A program made the position numbers and the translations under genes. DNA of 64,000 nt from Batillaria attramentaria (lineage: Eukaryota > Mollusca > Gastropoda > Batillariidae). Below are positions 1 to 12,398 of the stretch, in pieces. The notes under the pieces are model-generated. The model searched no databases and was not told the DNA's origin. It worked only from the letters and a program-made list of their open reading frames with translations. Position 1 is the first letter of the stretch; each line of letters begins with the position of its first letter. Location of the stretch: assembly GCA_018292915.2 (NCBI GenBank), contig JACVVK020000013.1, forward strand, positions 767,501 through 831,500, read 5' to 3'.

Positions 1-235
1 ACACACACAGAATACAACTGAGCAAAGGATTCTAGTATTGTGTGTAATTACTGAAAAAAAGTAACTGTTCTTGTTTTCTTTTCTTTTTTCCCCGTTTCTC
101 CCCCCCCCCCCCCGCCCTCCCCCCCCCCCTTTTTTTTTTTTGGAAAGGAAAAATGTTTATTGAAAACGATACTGTCTAAAAGCCACTCAGACAATGGCGA
201 TACTATTATGTTTGTAATCTGTAAGTAACGCGTAC

Positions 236-349
236 GTGTATCACACTGCTGTCCAGTGTAGGGAACCGGACAGATACAGGTGTAGTCAGTCTCTCCATCG
301 GGCATACAATGACCGCCATGGTGACACGGACTGGGGTCGCACGGGTCAC
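236..349 (-). CDS. Gene 1 exon 17 (or exon of a separate gene): EGF repeat e
   Basis: Phase 1-1 exon of 114 bp reading DPCDPSPCHHGGHCMPDG then CICPVPYTGQQC. It is 11.4 kb from the previous EGF exon, with no other EGF exon seen between them. Its phase joins exon 16 cleanly, but it could equally belong to a different minus-strand gene continuing off the left edge. Donor GTACGC is weak but follows the phase rule. Confidence 0.75.
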
Positions 350-1128
350 CTGAAGAACAATCAGTCTGAAATCAGAAAGCTGAGTATACGACGGAAAGAG
401 GAACCACTCAAGGCAGAGCGAATCCAATATCCGATTGAGTTAGCAGCAAGCGTTACTGTCGGCAGTTGCGTCTCCCTACCGACATCTTTTGTATTTGTAT
501 TAAACGTTCATTCATCTTACTTAAAGAATGGAAACGTAATCTCATCGTGAAGTTAACTCAACAATGATGAACTTAAATCATCCTCACATTAATGTCATAA
601 TATCGAAGTTATGAATCGAACTTATTCACGATAGATAAAATAATTATGTATATATAATCTGCGAGATTGTGTTTCAGCGTAATAATTTCCAATCATAGTT
701 GTGCATCAGTATGACTAGTTGAGTGAGGCGACTTGAAAAACAACTTACTGTCTATTGTATGCACTGTGTAGCACCGCTCCTCACCAACAAACCTGTAACA
801 ATTGATACCCGTTATGTACCATTTCATCATTTCAACATAGCGCAGAACAACACTGGAGTTTAACCGCCAGCGTACATTTCAGTTCGGGTAAATACATTTT
901 TAAAAGTTAAAGCACTCACCCAGTGGTGCCGGCCGAGATGCAGACTTTCTCTGTTGAATTCTGCGGCGCTAAAAGAATGTCCGTACCGCACGTACTTGAG
1001 CCATCTGGTCGCGCTTCAAACACATGGGCGTTCGGCGTTAACGAGCGGACTGGAAAGCTGCAACAAGAAGTTGTGGTACATAACTGAGATGGTGAAATAA
1101 GACTTGAAAGAGTGAGTGAGAGGAGAGA

Positions 1129-1165
<37 letters not shown>

Positions 1166-1265
1166 AAACTTTATTACTCCAGGACTGCGATATGGGTTTG
1201 CGAGAACCTCAGTGTCAGACAATCTGTCCTTGATAAACTTCAACAGAAAATCATAAGGAAAAAAT

Positions 1266-1321
<56 letters not shown>

Positions 1322-2122
1322 CACCATTTGTGTGAGGCACGAGAGCTTCCACCCAATGCAATCATATGACATGGCTGTCTCCTGAGGCAGGTAATCTCTG
1401 ATCCGTCTGGAGGAGTACCAAAAGAAAACTTTCTGAACTGCACAAAACACAAAAACACAACAAACGTATGTCAACACAATCAACACTGTTCTCAACAGCA
1501 CCAGTCCGGTCCTTTCGAACTCTTTATCAATAACATGTCTCAAAATATAGGGCTATATCTGCCGTTTTGATTACAGTAATTCCCACAATTGATCAGCGCT
1601 TTCTAATTTATACGCTGCTCACATTTATTTTAAGTCACAGGTCGATTAAGCAATTTTTAGGGACGGTGCAAGTGACGCATTGCAAAATTAAATTCTTCAC
1701 ATAGAAGGGCAGCAAAGCTAATACAGCCTGCGGCAAATCTGTCTACTGATCGGAAAATACTGGCTTTAGATACATTGCCTCCGGAGACACATCTCAAACG
1801 AAGGTGTTCTTATGTATAAAATACAGAACATGCCTCCACGTCGAACCTGCATCTTAAATCCTCCAGCTATACCTTTTAATATACAAACTTAAGAATGGCG
1901 TTTAGTGTCTCAAGGCAGCGCTAACACGCTCAGGACAAGTTTCTCACTGCTATGTATTTTCTTTCATACAAACCGTTTTTTAAAAAAATGCACCTACTCT
2001 GTCCTCTTAGCAGGGAAAGTTGTTTAATTATCTACAGCCCACTATGTAAACATTAATCAACTTGCAATTCAAACAATGTTAGAAATTAATGACATGTTCT
2101 ATGAATGCGTGCGTGCGTGCGT

Positions 2123-2219
<97 letters not shown>

Positions 2220-2463
2220 TTTCTCCTTTTTTTATGTTGTTTCCATAGTAATGGAAACAACATCATAGGACGGGCTAAATTTTCCACGTTCATGGGCAAG
2301 CACCTGAAGTACAAACGCACGTCACTGCCGATCTCCCGCAGAGACGATTATGCAAGTGTAACTCTGACAATGACGTAAGAAAACGTACGTCATCGATGCT
2401 GGCATGTATAGTGCACCGAACGCACTTCTCCTCCTCAGTGAGTGCCGTCTGTGTGGATGTGTG

Positions 2464-2530
<67 letters not shown>

Positions 2531-4764
2531 TGTGTCCGGGCCCGTTTCTTCCAAAATACTTAACCGAATGGCTTCAAATTTGGGGTATCCAAATATATCA
2601 AAATGTTACATTAGACGATTCAAGCATGTGAAGATTGCTTAAGTGATTTGGGAGTTATCGCCCTTTTGAGACAAGTTGGTTGTCTTTCGTGTACAGGCGT
2701 AATATTTATTTAAATCACTCAATTTTTTGGCAGTAGATAGCTTGAATACGGACTCTGAACAGAGTCACTACTAGAAAATGGTCGCTTTTATAGTTTTCAT
2801 GTAAACCGAGCCTGAGTTGACATTGCATGTGAACCCAGTTCAGATGCCTATTTCTCCGAAAATACTGAACCGATCGATTTCAAATTTGGGGTTTCTAAAT
2901 GAATCAAGATTGTTGAATAGAAGGCCCGATCCAGGTACGATTGCACACATGATTTGCGAGCTATCGCCCTTTTCAGAAAAAGTGGCTTTCTGGCGTTTAA
3001 AGGCGTAATATTTACCTAAACCACTCCATTTTTTGGACATAGACAGCATGAATACGGACTCTCAACTAAGTGAATTTTGGAGGTTGTCGCTTTTATACTT
3101 TTGGCGTAAGCCGTACCTGATGAAAGTGCTGGTGAACACACTTTAGATCTCAAAATCGCTCCTACTATACATAGATAATGAGCCTGGGGTGCCATAAAAA
3201 ATATACAAAAAAATTAGAAAAATTCACTGCAGCCGTTATCGTCAGTTGACCCGAAAATTTGTACTCACAGCACATTTCCTCTACAAGATTCAAAGATTCA
3301 AAGATTCAAAGATTTTATTCCTTTCTCCCCATTTGGGGTATGGAGGAATGTCAAGTAATGCATCATACATGATTCTCATACGTGCAGAATTACAAAAACA
3401 CATGTACAAGCCACACGCCTCACAAACATCGAAGAAGAGACGCACGCGCACTGACGTAAAGTAAGTGCGTCATGTTTGATTGACGTGATGCTGTTTTTTC
3501 TTGGGGGTGTCTCGCCACTTTCTTTCCGAATTCCTCTGTTTGGAGACGTGGTGTATTTTACTTCTACTATGTCGCCATCTTCGTGCAATCGCAGAGAAGA
3601 CACGGGATACAACAGAATACAACTCCAATACTTTATGAACAGAATATGCACGGAGAACAAATTCATGAAAGAAGAAGAACCCAGAACGCTGTGCAGGGCT
3701 GCTTACGTACTGAACAGGTCAGATCTAGAACATTTCTCAACTTACTGGGAGGTTCGATATCTTTCCAAGGTGACGTAATCTACTGACGTTACTGCACCAG
3801 CATGTTCTGGGATGGTCTAGAAATTATTTTGCATCGAAATGCAGTATCTTTTCGCGATCTCTACAACTTGACATGTGGAAAGCGGGAATTTCAGTGGGTT
3901 TCGTTTTTGCCACTGACTCACACTCAGAAGCATAATGCAAAGATCTTGGAAACATAAAGATAGTTCACTTACCTCCCTTTGAGGCACAACGCGTAAGAGT
4001 TGTCTGCGCGCATTAGCGCGCATCCCGCAGATCTACGCAGTAATGGCAGTATGGCAGAAAGCCAGAAACCACGCAAAAATTCGGGCGTGCAATGGTGTGC
4101 AGCGCCGAATTGCTGTCAGAAGCGAACACCAGGAACGGGAAAACCTTTCTGTAGATTTCCCCCTTGAAAAATAGAGGTAGGTATGCCTACGATATCGAAG
4201 TTGGAGCCAAGATCGGTATCGAAGTTGGAGCCAAGATTATGTTTTCTACCAAACATAACACATAGCATCACACGTGAAAACCAAAATCGCCGCATCCACG
4301 ACGTGTGACCGGCGTAAATTTAGTATAGAATCCGCATGCTTGTAAAAAGTCTGTTTGTTTGACCCAACCCTACACACGCCGCCGTAAAACATTTTAACAA
4401 AATAAACAAAAACGAAGATGTCAGCGACTGACAGGTGGTCTCCCCCCATATATTTCGCATGTGTTTTAGGCCTATGGGAAACATAAGTACTCTCAAAGTT
4501 CCGGAGGACGAACGAAAGATCTAGTTTGGCTTTCACTGCTGTACGTAGGCTACGCAGTGCATTTCGTTCGATGTGTTCAAGTAAAACTAGTACGGAACAC
4601 AGAAAGATCGAATGTGCGAGAGATTCAAAGATGGACGCATCCGCTGAATACTTCCTGCTAACTCAGCATTAATCATATCTGCGACCGACGATCCAGCAGA
4701 TTCTATGTTGTGATATGGTTTTACAATGGTTAGAATGAAGTTCAGCCGGATGATTTTGTTCTCT

Positions 4765-4808
<44 letters not shown>

Positions 4809-5073
4809 CAGTGCAACGTGCCGCTAGCACAGTTCAAGTCAACGTTATTTGTAAAGTTTTAAAAAAAAAACACCACCGCCAACAAAACAACAAAAACAAC
4901 ACCAAAACCTGATGTCTGCGCCTGCCACGTGTGTTTACTGCTGTTTGTTTACACTGCATGCAAACCTCTTGATTTTTAAGAAAAGAGTTCTGTACATACC
5001 TACAGATTTCCCCCCAACAGTATGTGAACTGGAACAAGTGCCGATGAACGTACCTGCCGCCGTATGAGTGACA

Positions 5074-5111
<38 letters not shown>

Positions 5112-6732
5112 CTGAATTTAGATGCAGGTAGACGCTAGCACAATTTAAGTCACCGTGATTTGTAAAGTTGTCAGGGAAAAAAAAAATTACGCTGTATCTG
5201 CGTCAGCCGCGTGTGTTTACTGTTTGTTTACACTGCATGCACACGTACCACTTGAGGTCTTTTTTTTTTTTTTTTTTTTGGACAAGAAAGCGAAAAAAAA
5301 AAATGTTTGTTTTTCAACAGGAATACCAAAAGAAGTATTTCCCCGTTTATATTTGTCTGTTATTTGAACAATTCGGTGCAGAACACAATTGCATGCCCGG
5401 CTTTTGTGATCGCTTTCCACTTTCCGCCATGCTGTCACTATAGGGGCCAGATCTAGGATGCGCGCTAATGCGGGCAGACAACTCTTCGCGTTGTCCCGCT
5501 ATATGTCTCTCTTACGAGGGCAGGAGTGACGCGTCTTTCTGATTCCAAGGTCTTTGCATAATGTGTGTGTGTGTGTAGGGGGGGGGGGGGTGCGTGCGTG
5601 CGCGCGCAAGCGCGCGTCTAAGGCGAGAGAGAGAGAGAGAGAGAGAGGGTCTCTTCTCCGATACCAGTAAGCAATCGTCTGTCAGTCAGGTCTGCGGGAA
5701 GTAACCCTGTCAAAGGGGAACGACTTTATTACAAGAATTCATTCACCCATGTAGAACCTCGCATACGCCAAAAATTTGTGACGTCAACCAGCTAGGCGAG
5801 CTCACACGACCTCATGTGTTTGGGTTTTTGCATAGAGGCACGATAAGGGTTTTCAGTACTTTCTTTATGTCAGCATGCTTGATGTCAGAGAGCTTGCGTT
5901 CCGGCGTGTGCGCGCGGGCTGCATACATGACACAACGACTACGACTGTGACTACAGCATGTCATTGAATGGAAACAACATATTGGGCTGGTGGCCATCTT
6001 GTTTATTGTCTTTGCTTTAGCCTTATTTAACAGTAGCAACGGCAAGTGCTAAAACTGTCACTTCAAAATTCTCTCTCTCTCTCTCTCTCTCTCTACGGGT
6101 GTTGGTAGTGCGGAGGGTAAGGGAAGAGAAAGGGTGAATCGACTGAAACAAATTTGCAAATACGCGAATGCTTCAATATATGGTTTAAGTCAAATAAACA
6201 TATTAACTGATACGTACCCCTGCGGGTGGCGGTGAGGATTCGCCTTCGATAAAAAAGAGAGAAAATACAGTATAAATAGATTCTATCGTTCCGCAATCTT
6301 GATTTTAGGCGTCGCATGCATTAGTGTGAAAGCAGAAAACATAAGTATTTAACTGATGTTTGCCATTCGTTAAATGCAAACAACTGGTAACGCGGCGTTG
6401 GAACGAAACTTGTCGCTGTTACGCGCCGCTTTATGTGCAAACATCATATTCAGTACACTGCTATTTTTGGAAGGCTAAAAAAAAAAACAACAACAAACAT
6501 TCTCTGCTCGTAAGTTTTTGAAAAAAGATTTGATGGTAATAGCTTGTGATATGTATAAAGTATCGCAGTCTTAGCACTTAGCGAAAACTTCCTGAATTAA
6601 TGGGTTTATTAAAACTGATTCTAAAAATATTTGCTCCTGCTTAAAGAATTAAACCGCAAAGCATACCCTTGGGTTCTTGACTAACAACCGTGTAGCAAAT
6701 GTCATCCGCATGGTTTCTGAAAACATCGGAAA

Positions 6733-6805
<73 letters not shown>

Positions 6806-8021
6806 ATAAGTTCACTACTACATGTATCAACATAGATGCGGTACTGTTATTGGTGCCATTGAGGTAAATAAGAATACTCAATCTCGTACAATTTTTAAGT
6901 ACTTTGTTGCAAATTATAGGCCGTGCAATGAAAATAATACTGATTTGACCGGCCATAGTCACACGAAAAATAGAACCCTTCGTCCAAAAAAAAAAAAAAA
7001 AAAAACTAGAGAGGCAGAAGCCTCCACGGCTCCCTTGTGACACAGGTCAAGGTCATTCACAAGAGTATGTTTGTAAAGCTCTTATCAATATCCATTATCA
7101 TGCCAAGTAAATTGTGTCTGGTGATGTGAGTCCTTGGCAATATTACAATTTTCCCTGAAACAGTTTGTATGGCCTTGACCTTTGGTCAAGGTTATTCAAA
7201 TGAGATTTCATCAGTGTCTATCATCATGCCAAGTTCGATGCCTCTAGTATTTGTAGTTCCCCCGAAAACGGTAATGTTAAAATTCATAACAGACAACTTT
7301 AATGACCTTGACCTTCAGTCAAGGTCATTCACAAAGGTAGGTCTCACTGCTGTCTATCATCATGCCTCGTTTGGTGCCTCTACTGTTTGTTGTTTTGGAC
7401 AAAATGCCAAGGTTAAAGTTTCCAAAAAAAAAAAAAAAAGAGGCTTGCATGGCCTTGACCTTGACTAAAAGTCACTGAACACAGGTATGTCTGTAAAGGT
7501 GCTGCCAATGACAATCATCACACATAGTTTGAGGCTTCTGATCCTTCTAGATTCTGAGAAAATGCAAATATAAAATTTCCCAACAGACTGTTTTAATGAC
7601 CTTGACCTTGAGTCAAGGTCATTTAAGATGGTATGTGTGCATAGGTCTTATCACTGTCTATCAGCACGCCAGGTTTGGCACCTCTGCTGTTTGTTGTTTC
7701 TGAGAAAATGCCAATGTTAAGGTTTCACAATAATAGCTTGTACGGCCTTGACTTTGACACAAGGCCACTGAACACATGTATATCTGTAAAGTTCTCATGG
7801 ATGTCTATCATCATACAAAGTTTACAACCTCTGGTGTTTGTAGATTACGAGAAAATGCCAATGCAAAATTTTCAAACAAAGAGCGTTAGTGACCTTGACC
7901 TTGAGTCAAGGTCATTCAAAATGATATGTTTTGAAAGGTCTTGGGGTTGTCTATCAGCATGCCAAGTTTGGTGCCTCTGCTGTTTGTAGATTCTGAGAAA
8001 ATGACAACGTTAAAGTTTTCT

Positions 8022-8105
<84 letters not shown>

Positions 8106-9566
8106 GACGGAGGGTTAATACATAGACTCCCATTGTTACACAAGGGACCCAAAAAAGAAGTTTAAATGTACCCTCCATTGTCTTCAATCTCCACGCAGAC
8201 GGTGTGATTTCCTGGTTCCTGTGGCGTGACGGTCAGTTTTGAACTCACTGTGTTTGTGAAACCTGTGACTTTATCAGTCTGTGGAGCCGTGAGGCTGGTC
8301 GTTATACCTGGACTAGTTATTCCAGGGATTAAAGTCGGTGGGGATCTGCCAACACACAGAGAACAATTCTGCGAGGCTGACTATATCTCGATCGTGTACC
8401 ATCAAATAACAAGAACAAAAACAAGGAGGAACGGCCCCGTCCTACAAAGTTGTTTCTCCAAACTTCATTATTATTTTGTCTGTTTTGTTGTTATTGTTGC
8501 CGGTTCTCCCCTCTCCAAGTTCTACCAATGACACTAGATCCTCTACGACCTCGACCGATTAGCCACGTGACTGGGGGTGGGGCCGGGTGGGGGAATAAGG
8601 GAGAGAGAGGCAGAGAAAGAGGGTGGGTGGATGGGTGTTCAGGAGTTTAACGTCCTTTTCCCCCACATAAGGGTGATATCAAAGACGGGGCAACGAGAAA
8701 AAGGCCAGCACAAATATTTGGCCCCAGCGGCCTGGATTCGAACTCTCGGCCCAAGCATTGAAAGTCCAACGCTCTACCATTCATTGCCCAAACGAAAAGT
8801 GGTCGGATATTCAAGACTTCGTTTCAAATCGAATCATATGACACACAAGTATCTGCTTTTCCTAAATAATTCGCCATTTTTGAAAATGGCGCTGGGTGTA
8901 AGCAGTCACATTTTCACGCCCCGCCGAAAAGGGACTGCACTCTGGAGTCTAGTGATTTCCTTGTTGCTTTTGTGACTTCCGTGACTGAATTAATTTTGAC
9001 ATAAAATCTGGAAGATCTAGAGAGCTGATGAAACGTGGACTTAAGTGCCTTGGATTGTACTTACGAAATTGCAAAATTGGAACTTTTTTGACCGGCGCTT
9101 CTTAGCTCTGCTATTCTTAATACTAAAGCGATAATAGTGCAGTAGTTCATGTCATATGTGCAGTTGGCACAAGTGACAAAAATACCGGAATGATGAGTAA
9201 TTTGAAGGAGTCTTTTCATAGATATTTGGCCTTATATGCAAACCACCCCTACCTCGGAAATATTTTTCTTACACAAAACCTATCAGAGCTACAGAGCTGT
9301 GCTACGAAAACAGGCAGTATAATTGGATGATCTTCCCAATTTCAGAAAATGAAGCCATTTGAACATTTTTTGCGAAAAAATTCGTAACATGACCGATTTT
9401 TTAAAATCGGCGATAACTCTTCTGAAAATGCAGTAGGCTAAAAATCGTGAAAGGTAGGTCTGGAGAAGGTGAATTCCCATTTTATCTCAAAGTAAAAAGG
9501 CCTCCAACGAGGTGGTTTAGGAGATAACCATCATTACATCCGTCCACACACAGACACACACACACA

Positions 9567-9616
<50 letters not shown>

Positions 9617-9803
9617 TCACAACTCCCGCCAAAAAGAACGCAGCAGCATAGTGTGCACGTAAGGTGTCTATGACGCAGATTTCGTTACGTCACTGTGTGC
9701 GTGAAAGTAAGTATTGTGTGGAGAAACGTCACAGTCTTGTTTTGTATCACTGAAACTTGCTGCTGCGCGTAGCAAAATCTGCCCCGTCTCATAAAGTTGT
9801 TTC

Positions 9804-9864
<61 letters not shown>

Positions 9865-9924
9865 ACACCCGTCTGTACATTTTTAAGTTATAGAGAAACA
9901 ACTTAAAAATGTACAGACGGGTGT

Positions 9925-10006
<82 letters not shown>

Positions 10007-11501
10007 GTAGCATTTTTATACCACCCGTGTTGTATCACCTTCATGGTCTTTAGTTCGGTGGAATGTACGCAGGCGACCCAAAGAGTAAACATCCACTACC
10101 ACAGCACGACACCCATTTATCGGAATTCTGGCTAAACGGTGTACGTCGATCGGCTTCAGTGAACCACCAGAAACGACTACAGCGTAAAACATCTTATTAT
10201 GCATCACACATAGCCAATGAATTTTACTAGATATGCCAAGGTGCTGGCGCTTTCGCTTCCTAGCCAGCCTCCACCGCCCCCATAACTCACCCGTCCCGTC
10301 CGGCACTAGCGCGTGCCTTGACCCAATTTCACGCTTCAAACTACTTCCCTGCCTACTGCTACGTGTACCATAATCATCAGTTTCACCCGCAACGTCTTCT
10401 TCAAATTATCAGTTTGTTCCTCACCCTGTAGTTCCTGGGAGGTATATAGGAATTTGACACGATGCTCCCACTTCACACGATATCTTCATGCCTGGTCTCG
10501 CTGAAGGGACGATGACATGTGGCTGAACCGCCCAGACAACCAGAAATACATTACTATTGACCGACACCGTCGTCAATGTTTGTAACATTTTAAGTGAGTG
10601 TAAGAACAGCTAGGATAGAAACAAAACGACAGAATGCCAGTTGCTAAAAGTTTCGGTACAGCAGGTTATGGATCTTCGAATAAAAGCGACATAAAAGGGG
10701 CAGAAACCACTTAACTTTCACAAAGAACGGCACAGGTCAACGTTTCGGCTTTCGCCTTCCTCAGGACACAAACAAATGGGACATAACTTCAACAAACAAA
10801 CAAAAGGTAACTCTGCGGACGTACTGAAATACACGGCGCGGGGGAAAAAAAAAAACGGTGGGCGAGAAAAGGACCAGAAAAAAATAGTAAAAATATCACA
10901 ACACCCATCCTTTGGTGACAAAAGACCATAGACTGTGTGTAAAAAAAAATGAGGGACAGAAAAGAAAAAAAAAGATTAGTAAAAAAAAAAAGCAGACATC
11001 ACAACACCCATCCTTTGGTGACACAAGACCATGTTGTGATACTTTTACTATTTTTTTCTGCTCCTTTTCTCGCCCACCGTTTTTTTTCCCGCGCCGTGTA
11101 TGTCGGTACGCCCGCAGAGTTATCTTTTGTTTGTTTGTTGAAGTTATGTCCCATTTGTTTGTGTCCTGAGGAAGGCGAAAGCCGAAACGTTGACCTGTGC
11201 CGTCCTTTGTGAAAGTTAAGTGGTTTCTGTCCCTTTTATGTCGCTTTTATTTGCTTTACTTGTAACCACTTCGCAGTCATTACCGTTTCCTTTTCTGGAA
11301 AGGAAAAGGGGCCAGTGAATGTTTACCAGAAAAAAATAACTAATCTTTTGTTTACTGGCGAGTGCCCCAGTACATCACAAAGATATTTCAGCAGTATACT
11401 TTGTACTTTCTACACCATAGTCTTACCGTCAGTGTGTTGTCTGGTGTCGTGATGGGAATGTCCTCCTTGCCTGTAACAGTGATAAAAGTCTTTGAAATCG
11501 T

Positions 11502-11564
<63 letters not shown>

Positions 11565-12310
11565 CTTACGGTCCAACGTGTTTGTAATTACCGTGGCACC
11601 ATAATCTATTCCTATAACGAAGCGGTTCTAGTCGTGATGCCCTCCAGATTACTGACTGCTGATCAACTCGCGTGCGCGGAATGGATACATTCTTTTGCTT
11701 CTCTGTAGACTACCAGAAGACGTCCCTGTCTTTTATTCTTTCACGTGGTGAAACCTGTAATTCTCATGATTTTTTAAAAAAAAATGAAATCCACTCACCT
11801 GTTTGGCAGTGAACGTCCACATATCCGAGAGGACATCTGCAGACAGGTTGTCCATTTTCCTCTACGCAGATCCCTGAATTCTCACAACTGTGGGTAGTAC
11901 ATCCAGTCGGCACTAAAAGTAAAATTGTAACAACGACAATGACAATCATAAATCCGCAGAAGCCAGGCTAAAGCAGGGTAGAGAATGCACAGCACCGAGA
12001 ATGAACTTTTGAGAGCTGATGAAACTCGCTGTATGTTTTACGGAAGAATTAACACTCGACGGCACCCAAAGCAAAATATATTTGATGTGAGTCATACATT
12101 TAGATACATATCTAATGTCTTTTTACTCTAGTTTACCTTGGCTGCAGTCAACTCCACCATATCCCGTTGGACATTCACAGTGAAATCCCCTGTGTTCGTC
12201 CACGCAGGCGCCGCCATTCTTACAACTGTCTGGTTGACAGTCGACTACGTCTGTAGGAAAATAACAAAGACTGTCTGAGAAAGCCACGCTGGTGTCAGTA
12301 AAGTAAGCAC

Positions 12311-12398
<88 letters not shown>

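Noticed and set aside
900..975. Possible small minus exon between a TTTTAG acceptor and GGTGAGTG donor
   Set aside because: Its phases (1 to 2) would break the frame into the EGF at 349, and nothing in the product is recognisable.
1016..1543. Minus ORF with a strongly hydrophobic stretch (LIVLTYVCCVFVFCAV)
   Set aside because: No splice sites or phase link it to gene 1, and most of the ORF is encoded by GA and GAT repeats. A transmembrane segment upstream of another EGF exon would also be odd.
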